The notes below the pieces were generated by a model, which worked only from the letters and a program-made list of their open reading frames with translations, ran no database searches and was not told where the DNA came from. A DNA stretch of 64,000 nucleotides from NCBI GenBank assembly GCA_964016885.1, contig OZ024740.1, positions 293,371,217 through 293,435,216 of the forward strand, written 5' to 3'. Positions 21,947 through 32,484 of this stretch are shown here, piece by piece. Source of the DNA: Eledone cirrhosa. Its lineage: Eukaryota > Mollusca > Cephalopoda > Octopoda > Eledonidae. The translations under genes and the position numbers were made by a program. Position 1 is the stretch's first letter. Every line of letters begins with the position of its first letter.

Positions 21947-22331
21947 GGGGATTCCTTTCTTCGTTTCTGTGCCTTTCCTTTCTTCTATCCTACGCCATTT
22001 TGTTTCTGTGTGTGTGTTGTGTGCTCAGTTTGCGCATGCGCCACATCCGGGTGTCTGTGTGTGTTTGTGTTCATTTTTCTATTTGTTTATTTATTTATTT
22101 ATTGTTGGTTGGTTGTTTGTTCTATGTGTGTGTGTGTTTTCATTTTGTGTGTGTTTTCATTTTGTCCTTAATTGTAAGTTGTTTGTTCTATGTGTGTGTG
22201 TGTTTTCATTTTGTCCTTAATTGTAAGTTGTGATGTTGCTGTTCCACTCATATTTTCTATTTAATTTTGGTTTTAATTCTTTTATGCTTACTGCCTCTGT
22301 AATTTGCCTAAACATTGCGTCTTTTCTGTGT

Positions 22332-22744
22332 GTGGATTCTATTTTTATTTATATGCTCTCTAATCTACCCCTGTGTTCTATCTTAGCATGTTGGTGGAGC
22401 ACAGATGATTCTTTATTATCTTGGAGGTCTCGCCAGTGTTCATTTATTCGTTCCCCTATACTACGAGCTGTCTCACCTATGTACACTATATTTTTGTTTC
22501 TACATTGTCCTTCAGTACATCTTATGCTATACACTACATTTCTAGTTTTACAGTTAATATGGGGGCTTATTTTACAGGTTATACATTTCTTATCTATACA
22601 TGAGGGTCTTTGGAACGGGTATGTCTTGCTAATAAGTGTTTTTACGGAGGTACCAGGTCTTTCTACTATCTTAATATTGAGATTATGTTTATTTAGGGCC
22701 CTTCTAAATTTGTAGGCTAGTTCGTGTACACAGAAAAGACGCAA
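22332..22744 (-). pseudogene. PLE GIY-YIG endonuclease fragment
   Basis: The minus-strand frame starts in the right arm near 22,744. It reads KFRRALNKHNLNIKIVERPG, VKTLISKTYPF, a Cys motif (CIDKKCITC, then INCKT), and the nuclease core NVVYSIRCTEG...NIVYIGETARSIGERINEH. VVY and YIG are the two halves of the GIY-YIG signature, and the Arg and His of the following helix are present. The upstream RT is absent and the frame ends in the left arm. The core is close in sequence to that at 35,190-35,480. It is probably a dead fragment, although the 131-codon frame is open. Confidence 0.75.
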
Positions 22745-23140
22745 TGTTTAGGCAAATTACAGAGGCAGTAAGCATAAAAGAATTAAAACCAAAATTAAAT
22801 AGAAAATATGAGTGGAACAGCAACATCACAACTTACAATTAAGGACAAAATGAAAACACACACACACATAGAACAAACAACTTACAATTAAGGACAAAAT
22901 GAAAACACACACAAAATGAAAACACACACAGGACAAAATGAAAACACACACACACATAGAACAAACAACCAACCAACAATAAATAAATAAATAAATAAAC
23001 AAATAGAACAATGAACACAAACACACACAGACACCCGGATGTGGCGCATGCGCAAACTGAGCACACAACACACACACACAGAAACAAAATGGCGTAGGAT
23101 AGAAGAAAGGAAAGGCACAGAAACGAAGAAAGGAATCCCC

Positions 23141-23185
23141 AGTCACTGAAGAGGTCACAGAGTGTGTGACGAAAGGACTATGACT
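23141..23185 (+). ncRNA. hammerhead ribozyme-like motif, right arm
   Basis: AGTCA-CTGAAGA-G-GTCAC-AGAGTGT-GTGAC-GAAA-GGAC-TA-TGACT. Stem I is 5 bp perfect, stem II is 5 bp perfect, and the core is complete with N7 = A. One unpaired base precedes stem II, and stem III is minimal. Confidence 0.6.
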
Positions 23186-23343
23186 ATATATAAACAACTA
23201 TCTGGTTGTGGAACCAACCAACCAACCAGAAATTTATAAGTTTGTAAATTTGTAAATTTATAAATTTATAAATATATAATAAATTGAAGTGAAAGCAACT
23301 GGTGCGTGTGTTTCTTGTTGGCAACATGACCCTCCCAAAGTAT

Positions 23344-23381
<38 letters not shown>

Positions 23382-23467
23382 ATAATAATAAATTTGAAGA
23401 CTAAAATCCAAAGAGGGCTCAATAAGGATAAATATATATCAAATATATGAGAACCGTAGAGCAAATA

Positions 23468-25371
23468 TTTATTAAAATAACAGATTAAATTTTAAGCAAA
23501 GAATCGCTGCTTTCACCCTTAACGGGATCTTCTGAAACTAACAAAGTCAATCTGTAAACGCAGAAGTGGATATTTCAAAAAACGTTGCAACCGGAGGAAG
23601 ACAGGAAGACGATACTTTGGTTCGTGGAAACGTTCCCTGGCAAAGAACGGGGGAAAACGAATATAATACGTCATTAATAGGATCGGTGAAAAACAATTAC
23701 GCGCAAAGACAGAACCACGTTTATAGTATAAAAGAAGTCGTAGACTAATGTTCTTTTAGGTGGTTCATAGAGACGTTCTCTGGCAATGAACGGAAAAAAC
23801 GAAGATAATACGTCATATGTGTAGCGTAGAGAACAATTGCACGCAAAGATAAAACCACGTAAATGGTATAGCTGAAGTCGTAGACTAAAATTTTAACTAG
23901 GAAACCGAATGAATCTCCGCTTCAGAGTTAAGAATAAAGTAAATAAAATACAATACAGAAGTAATAGAAATTAAATAAATACATACACGCATGCAAATAC
24001 GTACATACACAAGCATACGCGAAAACACTTGCCATAGGTATACAAATCCACTCACATATAAATATGTGTGTGTGTGTGTGTGCGTGTATACAAATAAATA
24101 AATAATTAAGTAATATTAATAAATAAATACGTATATAACAAGCACACACACACATACCTACATGTAAATACACAAATGTTCGGAGACGTAAGTCAACCAA
24201 AACATGAAGTACACATATACACACACCCTACATACGTACGAACCCGCATACTCACACAGACGCAAAACTCACGTATACACATAACCAAAAGCATTTGTAC
24301 CAGAATATAATATATACGCCATAACATATACAATCAGATATACGTAAGAGAAAGTATACGTACCTTCACAAAACATACAGGTAATATATACTTACCTATG
24401 CAAATAAGTAATGGTATAAACATAACATATACTTAGCTACCACATCAAGACGTAAAATATCCGCGTATAGATCGTACTATCCGTTAGGGTATAATGTGGG
24501 GCTGTAATACAGGAAAGTTTTGTGCAATTTATGTTTACAAGCCAAAATTGCCTCAGATTTTTTGTTTAAGATGTGGTCTGTGGCGTAGAGTATTTCCAGG
24601 GCCTCAGCGGCGCAGAGGTCACATGGTCTTTTATTTCCGTTATACGATCTAGCCCTAGCTAGGATCTCCCAGTGTAACTTATATTGGGTGTGGTTGTCTT
24701 TTAGACTCCAGATATAAGCTGAAAGTGACGTCATATTCCTTCTTAGAGGGTAACGAAAAGAATGGGTATGCATGTAAAGACGCTGCTTGAATCTATTGGC
24801 GGTTAACCCTATGTAGGTCCTACGGGACGTGGGTGTTTCAACCTTATATTTGTAGACAATGTTACTAGAGAGGCATTTCCCGGATAGGGGGCAATCAACC
24901 CGATTCCTACAATTACAGGGTTGCACGTGTTCCTACGGCTAGGTAGTTTAGCTAAATTTGAAGCTGTGATGTTATGTGCAAGGTTAGGAGTTGTAGAGTA
25001 AGAAATGTTAATAGTATTTCTATTAAAAATGTTACTATATTTATGTGTAGGGGGAAAATGTTCGTAATAAGGGAATGAAAGATCTTAGCTAATGGTGTGG
25101 CCACCTCCATATTATATGGTGGGTTATACCAACAGATGCGACGGGATCTATTTCTTCTAGGTCTATTTTCGTACTTTGTATATGCTACCTTATCAACAAA
25201 TCCACTCCGAGCAAGAGCTTCATTGTAATAAGTGGAATGGTCGTTGAAAATATGCTCGTTAGTAGATAGACGATCCACTTCTGCGTTTATAGATTGACTT
25301 TGTTAGTTTCAGAAGATCCCGTTAAGGGTGAAAGCAGCGATTATTTGCTTAAACTTTAATCTCTTATTTTA

Positions 25372-25378
<7 letters not shown>
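23468..25378 (-). mobile_element. Penelope-like element with about 100-bp inverted ends
   Basis: The left end (23,468-23,569) recurs inverted at 25,275-25,378: AATCGCTGCTTTCACCC, GATCTTCTGAAACTAACAAAG, CTGCGTTTA. Between them lie a repeated pair of about 120-bp units (23,575-23,755 and 23,757-23,900: GAAACGTTCCCTGGCAA... and GAGACGTTCTCTGGCAA...), AT/CA-rich DNA and the broken GIY-YIG gene on the minus strand. The same end sequence occurs alone inside the Helitron-like elements at 30.9 and 56.4 kb. Confidence 0.7.
24477..25278 (-). pseudogene. PLE GIY-YIG endonuclease with two frameshifts
   Basis: From 25,278 the minus frame reads RRICWYNPPYNMEVATPLAKIF, the segment that precedes the nuclease in PLEs. 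It then shifts to a second frame (FPPTHKYSNIFNRNTINISYS, NITASNLAKLPSRRNT). A third frame follows at 24,926: a Cys motif CNCRNRVDCPLSGKCL, then NIVYKYKVETPTSRRTYIGLT-NRFKQRL-MHTHSF and a C-terminal CDLCAAEALEI. The core residues Y, Y-I-G, R and H are kept in the last part. Two frameshifts make it inactive. The domain order equals that of the intact frame at 27,632-28,225. Confidence 0.75.
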
Positions 25379-25447
<69 letters not shown>

Positions 25448-25530
25448 CAATATAGAAATGGCTTCTACAGGTCTAGAACTGTTTCATTCGGCAGAAATCA
25501 TCAGGAAGCTGACTGTCCAAGTAGAGTGGT

Positions 25531-25600
<70 letters not shown>
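25379..25600. repeat. (TA)n tracts flanking a hammerhead unit
   Basis: Two pure TA tracts (about 25,376-25,444 and 25,534-25,600) enclose 90 bases of unique sequence with the hammerhead motif. Confidence 0.9.
25461..25509 (-). ncRNA. hammerhead ribozyme-like motif
   Basis: Minus strand: stem I GCTTC, core CTGATGA, T, stem II TTC-TGCC-GAA, T, core GAAA, stem III CAG-TTCTAGAC-CTG, cleavage-site TA, stem I GAAGC. It is a close relative of the motifs at 33,488-33,593. The stem I pair differs (GCTTC/GAAGC against GATTC/GAATC), which is a compensatory change. Confidence 0.7.
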
Positions 25601-25602
<2 letters not shown>

Positions 25603-25871
25603 CATACGTCAAAACGGCCGGTCGCAAAAGTGAAACTAATTTTTGACAGTTCATCAATATATATATCACTATATAAACATAAATACATATATATGTATGC
25701 GTCTATCTATAGAAATGTTTACGTGTGTTCTTTGACTATCACTAAGATGGAGCACTAACTTTACAGCTGTGCCCTATAGATTTGTATATATATATATATA
25801 TATATGCGTGTGTGTTTGCATGCACCCACACACAGGGTACATGTGTCTCGGTTTATGTTCGTATAGAGGGA

Positions 25872-25954
<83 letters not shown>

Positions 25955-26323
25955 GGTATGTGTACCCTCCCCCATATACATTTATGTATATAAGCAGAGA
26001 GAATGTGAATCCCCGAATAGATTTATACATGTGTGTAAATATATATATATATATAAAAAATATATATATATATATATATATATAACGTCAGAAGGAGATT
26101 TGTATTCATTCCTTTTTTGATAAATTTGTTTCTTTCGTAAATCATATTTATTATAGAAATTGTTTATATGTAAATAAACTTTATCATTTGTACATTATAT
26201 TTACATATATATATGTGAGACCTGTTGTAAAAAAAAAAAACAAATTCATAATCCAAATTGAAAGTAATGACGTACGTAACTGTCAAAAATTAGTTTCACT
26301 TTTGCGACCGGCCGTTTTGACGT

Positions 26324-26330
<7 letters not shown>
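25601..26330. repeat. inverted repeat with microsatellite interior
   Basis: GGCATACGTCAAAACGGCCG and the following 30 bp (25,601-25,650) recur inverted at 26,279-26,328. The interior is mostly (TA)n and (GA)n (25,877-25,950) and (TA)n at 26,040-26,085. No gene is present. Confidence 0.85.
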
Positions 26331-26370
<40 letters not shown>

Positions 26371-26523
26371 ATATATAAGGATTAAAATACTGGAGCGTGT
26401 TGGAGTTAAACACTCTCTTCGTATTATAGAAATGACAGTAAAAGGTATAGCTCAATGTAATTAAACAGAGCCGAAGAATTATGAAAATAAAACAAAGAAG
26501 CCTTCAATACATCAAAAGTCTTT

Positions 26524-26570
26524 ATTAGCAAACAATGTTTCGTCCTATTAAGGACTCATCGGGGCAATTA
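26524..26570 (-). ncRNA. hammerhead relic at PLE outer end
   Basis: Minus strand: TTGCC, CCGATGA (core U4 changed to C), stem II GTCC-TTAATA-GGAC, GAAAC, ATTGTTTGC. The matching site in the right arm (about 29,601-29,625) reads CCTGATG then TTGGC, with about 20 bases lost, removing stem II and GAAA. Both copies are therefore broken, each in a different way, which implies an intact ancestor. Confidence 0.5.
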
Positions 26571-27002
26571 AAACTACAAGAAGCACTATCGGCCAATACA
26601 AGCCGAAAACTCAGAAGAATATGGAGTGTATATACACTAAAGTATTGGAAGATTATGGGTAAAAATATATAATAAAAATCACTAAGGAGGTGGATAACAT
26701 TTTGAACCATATTACAAATATAGTCCAAAGCAAAAAACTAGAGCTAAACAAAGGTGGTTATATAGAGCGGTAGTTATAGTACTATATGTAATACAATATA
26801 ATATAATATAATATACTTGTAACAATATTAAAATTGAAATTGAAATTAAAAGGCACAATATACATATGTATATATATACACACACGTACGCACATATACA
26901 TCAATACACATTTCCATCATTAACAGCACAAATTAAATCTTATTAAACCTTATTAAGAGTTTAAATATAAATAAGCATAATAGGAATAAAAATAAAAATA
27001 AT

Positions 27003-27178
27003 TGTTTCTACTTTAGGCACAAAGCCAGCAATTATCCAGTGCATTACTGGTACTTTATTTTATCGACCCCGTAAGGATGAAAGGCAAAGTCAACCTCGGC
27101 GGGATTTGAACTCAGATCGTAAAGGGACGTAACTATGCTGGAAAGCATGGCGTCCGACCCTCTACCGATACTGCCAAT
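27003..27178 (-). mobile_element. common SINE, insertion dated by an empty site
   Basis: Complete copy with B box on the minus strand, in the left PLE arm. AATAAAAATAAT-like sequence flanks it. The right arm at about 29,165-29,200 has the uninterrupted site (ATACGTATTATTTTTATTTT). It carries the GGACGTAACTATGCTGG variant shared with copies at 54.3 and 56.1 kb. Confidence 0.9.
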
Positions 27179-27631
27179 AATAAAAAATAATACGTATATA
27201 TAATATACAGTTTAACATGAAGTAATGAAATGATTAAAAGTAAAACATATAATATATAATAAACTATATAATTATATAATATATAATATAATATAATAGA
27301 TAATCTCCGGTTAATTTACACAAACAATATAGATGTCACAATAACACTATAATAATAATATATAATGGCATGTAAGTTAACAAATCAATTCATATAGAGT
27401 TACAGAGCAGGTGAGAAAAAAATATATATTGTACAATACCAAAATTATGATGGTACAGAATATATAAAATTTAACATATCATAATGGTACATAAAATCAT
27501 CGGTAAGTAATAAAGATCAATAGTACATTTACAAAGAGTTGAATAACAACTTCAATATAAAATAATGAACATAATATAATATATAATTACTTATAATTAC
27601 AAGGTTGGTAAACAGACACATATGTGAATGA

Positions 27632-28225
27632 GTGAATAAGGGCCAGACAGAAAATACTATGCACAGTAGTATTAATAGATCTGCAAATGCCTTACCACCA
27701 GAGCAGACCTTATCTAATAGTAATCCTACGTGTAATGCATCACTACTTCAGCCAATCAATAGCACCCGGAAGTGTAACTGTAGAGTGAGTGCTAACTGCC
27801 CTTTAAACGGTAACTGCCTCTCTAAGAACATCGTTTATGCTTGCGTAGTTATAACTAATTCCTCTAATAGAACATATATAGGCTCTACATCTAACACTTT
27901 TAAGACTAGGTTTAATTCTCATATCTCTAATTTCAAACATGTTAAGTTTAAGAATTCTAGTTCTTTAGCACACTATATCTGGGATCTTAAGGGGGCTAAT
28001 ATACCATATAGCCTTAATTGGCGTTTAGTAGCACGCTCTAATAACCTTTCTACACATACTAAATTTTGTAATCTCTGTATCCTTGAGACACACTCTATAA
28101 TTTTCTCTAGTGAATCCTTACTTAATAGAAAGTCTGAGATATTTTCTTCTTGCCCCCACGCTATTTCTAATTCTTACTTTTATTATAAACCTAAAGGTCC
28201 TAGTAGTGTAAATTGTATTCATTAG
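27632..28225 (+). CDS. PLE GIY-YIG endonuclease, open frame of 197 codons
   Basis: The protein starts with about 45 polar residues. A Cys-rich motif follows (CNCRVSANCPLNGNCL, about residues 48-63), then the nuclease core (NIVYACVVITNS...RTYIGSTSNTFKTRFNSHISNF, about 66-100), LAHYIWDLK, a second CNLC motif and a basic C-terminus. This matches the C-terminal third of Penelope-like retroelement proteins, where the GIY-YIG nuclease nicks target DNA. Tyr, Y-I-G, the catalytic-type Arg and the His are present. The RT that normally precedes it in the same protein is absent. The first codons overlap the left inverted arm. The frame has no stop, unlike the window's other PLE copies. That may mean youth, or merely a short frame. 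The start is the first ATG and is not otherwise supported. Confidence 0.7.
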   Translation: MNKGQTENTMHSSINRSANALPPEQTLSNSNPTCNASLLQPINSTRKCNCRVSANCPLNGNCLSKNIVYACVVITNSSNRTYIGSTSNTFKTRFNSHISNFKHVKFKNSSSLAHYIWDLKGANIPYSLNWRLVARSNNLSTHTKFCNLCILETHSIIFSSESLLNRKSEIFSSCPHAISNSYFYYKPKGPSSVNCIH

Positions 28226-29680
28226 CTGATATATTCCATTACTTATTTTTTTAGTTTAGGTTCATTTTGTTTACCACCATTATTATCATCATTATTATCA
28301 TTGGTTTTTGACATCTTTTTATTCTAGCTCTCATAATCTTTTGGCTACTATACCATATCTATCTTCTTACACATTAAATTTTCACTATTAACACCTTATG
28401 AGTATATATCTGATTATATATTTTATATTATTTTATTTCATTTTATTTTATTTTATTTGGATTCTTCTTTGGATAACTATATTGTATTGCCTTATTAAGT
28501 ATTTTAAATATTTTCAATATTAATTTATCAAATAGGGTTTTCTAGTCATTTATCCGGGTTGTTTCCTAAGTTTTTACTTAACTGCATGTGAGACCTAAGT
28601 AAATACTTTTGTTTTTGTTTTTTGATTTCCGGTCGATTTTATTTATTTATTTATTAATACTACTGTGCATAGTCTTTTCTGTCTGGCCCTTATTCACTCA
28701 TTCACATATGTGTCTGTTTACCAACCTTGTAATTATAAGTAATTATATATTATATTATGTTCATTATTTTATATTGAAGTTGTTATTCAACTCTTTGTAA
28801 ATGTACTATTGATCCTTATTACTTACCGATGATTTTATGTACCATTATGATATGTTAAATTTTATATATCATGTAAGATGTTTATATTTTTGTACCATCA
28901 TAATTTTGGGTATTGTACAATTTATATTTTTTCTCACCTGCTCTGTAACTCTATATGAATTGATTTGTTAACTTACATGCCATTATATATGATTATATTA
29001 TTATTATAATGTTATTGTGACATCTATATTGTTTGTGTAAAGTAACCGGAGATTATCTATTATATTATATTATATATTATATAATTATATAGTTTATTAT
29101 ATATTATATGTTTTTCTTTTAATCATTTCATTACATCATGTTATACTGTATATTATATATACGTATTATTTTTATTTTTATTCCTATTATGCTTATTTAT
29201 ATTTAAACTCTTAATAAGGTTTATAAGGTTTAATTTGTGCTGTTAATGATGGAAATGTGTATTGATGTATATGTGCGTACGTTCTGTGTATATATATACA
29301 TATGTATATTGTGCCTTTTAATTTTAATTTCAATTTTAATATTGTTACAAGTATATTATATTATATTATATTGTATTACATATAGTACTATAACTCCCGC
29401 TCTATATAACCACCTTTGTTTAGCTCTATTTTTTTGCTTTGGACTATATTTGTAATATGGTTCAAAATGTTATCCACCTCCTTAGTGATTTTTATTATAT
29501 ATTTTTACCCATAATCTTCCAATACTTTAGTGTATGTATACTCCATATTCTTCTGAGTTTTCGGCTTGTATTGGCCGATAGTGCTTCTTGTAGTTTTAAT
29601 TGCCCTGATGTTGGCTAATAAAGACTTTTGATGTATTGAAGGCTTCTTTGTTTTATTTTCATAAATATATATATATACAT

Positions 29681-29786
<106 letters not shown>

Positions 29787-29798
29787 AAAATATATATA

Positions 29799-30000
29799 AG
29801 GAAAAAAGATGATATCGAAAATGCAACTGGAATCTTATTTTTTTTTTTTAAATATATATATTTATTTGGTTCCTTTACCGGTTTCGCAGTTCTTCTGCTT
29901 TTCAAAAGTAGAATTGAGATGGAGGGTCTGTGCTTTTTCTCACGTGAGATGTGAGAAAATAAGCCTCCAGTTGTATTTTCGATTTCATTTTTTTCCTTAT
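29799..30000. repeat. inverted repeat, about 45-bp imperfect arms
   Basis: GATATCGAAAATGCAACTGG (about 29,810) and CCAGTTGTATTTTCGATTTC (about 29,968) pair around a centre of about 110 bases. The centre contains the small hairpin GCAGTTCTTCTGC. Confidence 0.65.
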
Positions 30001-30139
30001 ACTCTCACTCGTGTAGGACACCGGTTATTTTTCATTTTATAAAAAAACCTCACTTTCTAATATATATATATATAAACACACACATATATATATATACAGA
30101 CACAGTAAGAAAATATGTTTTTCATTTACTGTACAATAA

Positions 30140-30312
30140 TACTGTTTCTACTTTTGGCACAAGGCCAGCAATTACTGGCACTTTATTTTATCGACCCCGT
30201 AAGGATGTAAGGCAGAGTTAACCTCGGTGGGATTTGAACTCAGACCGTAAAGGGCCGTAACTCTATGCTTCAAAGCATAGCGTCCGACACTCTAGTGATG
30301 CTGCCAATCCAC
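30140..30312 (-). mobile_element. common SINE with short internal deletion
   Basis: Copy from TGTTTCTACTTTTGGC to CTGCCAATCCAC. The CCCAGTGCATT segment is missing, so AATTACTGGCAC is joined directly. Confidence 0.85.
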
Positions 30313-30898
30313 ATGTTGTCCACGTTTATGTCTAACCCACCAGAGTAAATGAAATCCTTGATCTAGCAGGACGTAGGATCAAAATGTTCCAGCTATGTCC
30401 ATTCCTTCTTTTATTCACCAAGCTTTAAATTCTTAGACGTGCCTTTGTTTTTTAAGACTCAAGTGTAGTTCGGAAGGATTTTAACTGGTATTTTTTGCTG
30501 ATTGGTTGGTTCAGGGGCAGTGGAAGCATTTCTGATGTGAGGGCCGCGAGGGGTGGCAGATTTGGACAATTTAGTTGTAGTGATTAGTTTAGCTCTTTGC
30601 ACTCTAAAATGTTCAGAAAGCTTCCATATACAATGAACATAACATGTACATAAATTATAGCGCATATCCAAATAGATGTGTGTTTTGGTAGTTAGGGAGA
30701 AGATATAATTATTGGAGGGAGGCATGCCCCCCCCCCCCAGTTACACCTATTTCCACCATCACTGTATATATATATATATATATAATTTAAAACAATTATA
30801 CTCTGTGTTCTTTCCTAAGGGGTTAATACATCGAGCTTCTTCGCATTTGGTAAGAAACTGGTATTATACCCAATTTATTCATCTCCTTTATATATATA
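30313..30898. other. no gene recognised
   Basis: Unique-looking sequence with a C-run at 30,728-30,738 and (TA)n at 30,766-30,785. Confidence 0.5.
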
Positions 30899-31493
30899 CT
30901 AGCAGAATGGCCCGGCGTTGCTCGGGATTTGTTCTAGGGTTCTTATATATTTAATAAATATTTATCCTTATCGAGCCTCGTGAAATAAATACGTTTGTTT
31001 ATATTTTGCTATTGTGTATGCAAAAATATATGTACACGAATATATAATTATATATATATTAAAATAACAGATTAAAGTTTAAGCAATGAATCGCTGCTTT
31101 CATCCTTGACGGGATCTTCTGAAACTAAAAAAATCAATCTGTCAACGCAGAAGTAAATATTTCGAAAAACGTTTCACACTATATATATACATATATACAC
31201 ACACACAGCTACGTCATAATGTCGTAATGCAGACAGCCAGACATACAGACAGATATTATAAGGGCGCAACGTTATATCTATGTATCTATCTAAAAAGAGA
31301 AAGACTAAGAGTTATAGAGAGAGATCGTTAAATCGCCTAATGCGGTCCGTAGGGCATGGACAATTTGAAATTATTTTTACTCAAAACACTCACAGGACCA
31401 TAAGTATTACATGTGAAAAGTTTCAAAACAATCGGTTTGGTGGTTCTCGAGCTTTAGTGATCGGACAGACAGACAGACATTCTCTGTTTTAGA
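30899..31493 (-). mobile_element. Helitron-like non-autonomous element carrying a PLE terminus
   Basis: Read on the minus strand the element begins TCTAAAACAGAGAATGTCTG after an A. It ends with a GC-rich hairpin (CCCGAGCAACGCCGGG), CCATTCTG and CTAG before a T. These TC...CTAG ends with A/T insertion fit Helitrons. Positions 31,062-31,165 are a copy of the inverted end of the 23.5-25.4 kb PLE. A second, inverted copy of the whole element at 56,405-56,984 has the same PLE piece at the same place. No Rep/helicase is encoded. Confidence 0.6.
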
Positions 31494-31712
31494 TATATAT
31501 ATTTGTTTGACCTGTTTGGCTTGCTTCGTTTCTTTGGCTTAGGTGGCTGATGGCTTCTTGATCGCCATCTCAGTTTGTTTGGCCTTTATAACTTATGTTT
31601 ATTGCTCTGGTCTTTTATTAGTCCATGGGGCGCTTGCCAGCATAACTTGGATATTGCGTTTCGTTTTGTTTTCGACCACTGCCGAAATTCGACCTAGCTG
31701 AAATTATATTTG

Positions 31713-31777
<65 letters not shown>

Positions 31778-31859
31778 AAAAGGTAAACAGAAATAACAAC
31801 ACAATCGGTACAGTATACGGAAGGGATATATTAGGTGAACGCTTGATATAGCAGGAAGA

Positions 31860-31903
31860 GGGACTTAACGTTTCAGACGCTAGTCCTTCGTCAGAAGAAA
31901 GAA
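31860..31903 (-). ncRNA. hammerhead-like core
   Basis: Minus strand: CTGACGA, A, stem II GGAC-TAGC-GTCT, GAAAC. The core is complete (N7 = C). Stem II has one G-T pair, where the 43.8-kb copy has G-C. Stem III and stem I are very weak (CTT/AAG only), so activity is doubtful. Confidence 0.45.
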
Positions 31904-32123
31904 TGAGAAATAAGATAGATTGAGGGGACGTGCGGGTTGGAATTGGAAAAAATATCTTTAGATAAAAATAACAGGTCCATTCATGTTGACATCTCTTGCA
32001 AAACTATTGGTGCTGGCGTTTTGTGTATGATTTATTTTTTAGAGAAGTGGATGATGGAGAGCGTCTATCTGAAATGGAAAAAACCCGTTTTGTAAAAAGA
32101 GCTATACTTGCACACGTGCGTAA

Positions 32124-32243
<120 letters not shown>

Positions 32244-32484
32244 ACGTCCGTACGAAGAAAAGAAGAAATGTGTGTGTATATGTGAGTAAAAGAGTGTGTG
32301 TGCATGTAAGTACGAAGCTATGAGCAAAAGTATGTTAATATAAGGGTGTGTATGTGTGTATACAGAGCAGTGAAGGGAAAAGTGGAGTGAGTATATATAG
32401 TCTACCTGTATTAGTTGTAAAAGATGTTAATGATCAAGAGAAAGCAATAGGAATCTAGGGTGTGATAATGGACGGGGTATTAGA

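Larger units (their letters stand above)
21736..23351 (-). mobile_element. Penelope-like element reduced to inverted arms plus GIY-YIG core
   Basis: Long inverted arms (21,736-22,331 and 22,728-23,351, about 600 bp, nearly identical) enclose about 400 bp coding for a GIY-YIG domain on the minus strand. No reverse transcriptase is present. Each arm holds one hammerhead-like motif, in opposite orientation. Length differences between arms are confined to TTTA and TGTGTGTTTTCATTTTGTCC repeats. PLEs are known for inverted or direct pseudo-LTRs and a C-terminal GIY-YIG nuclease; this copy looks like an internally deleted derivative. Confidence 0.75.
26481..29662 (+). mobile_element. Penelope-like element with 1-kb inverted arms
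   Basis: Left arm 26,481-27,677 and right arm 28,652-29,662 are nearly identical in inverted orientation. The 186-bp length difference is accounted for by a SINE present only in the left arm. The centre (27,678-28,651) encodes most of an open GIY-YIG frame that starts in the left arm. No reverse transcriptase is seen, so the unit is an RT-less derivative or depends on another element. The arms hold relics of a hammerhead motif at their outer ends. Confidence 0.8.

Noticed and set aside
21890..23197. Several frames rich in Cys/Phe/Val in the inverted arms
   Set aside because: They translate TGTG/TTTA-rich non-coding arm sequence and appear in both arms in several phases.
29880..29905. Hammerhead-like CAGAAGA...GAAAC on the minus strand
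   Set aside because: GCAGAAGAACTGC is better explained as a simple hairpin. The core base U4 is absent and there is no stem I.
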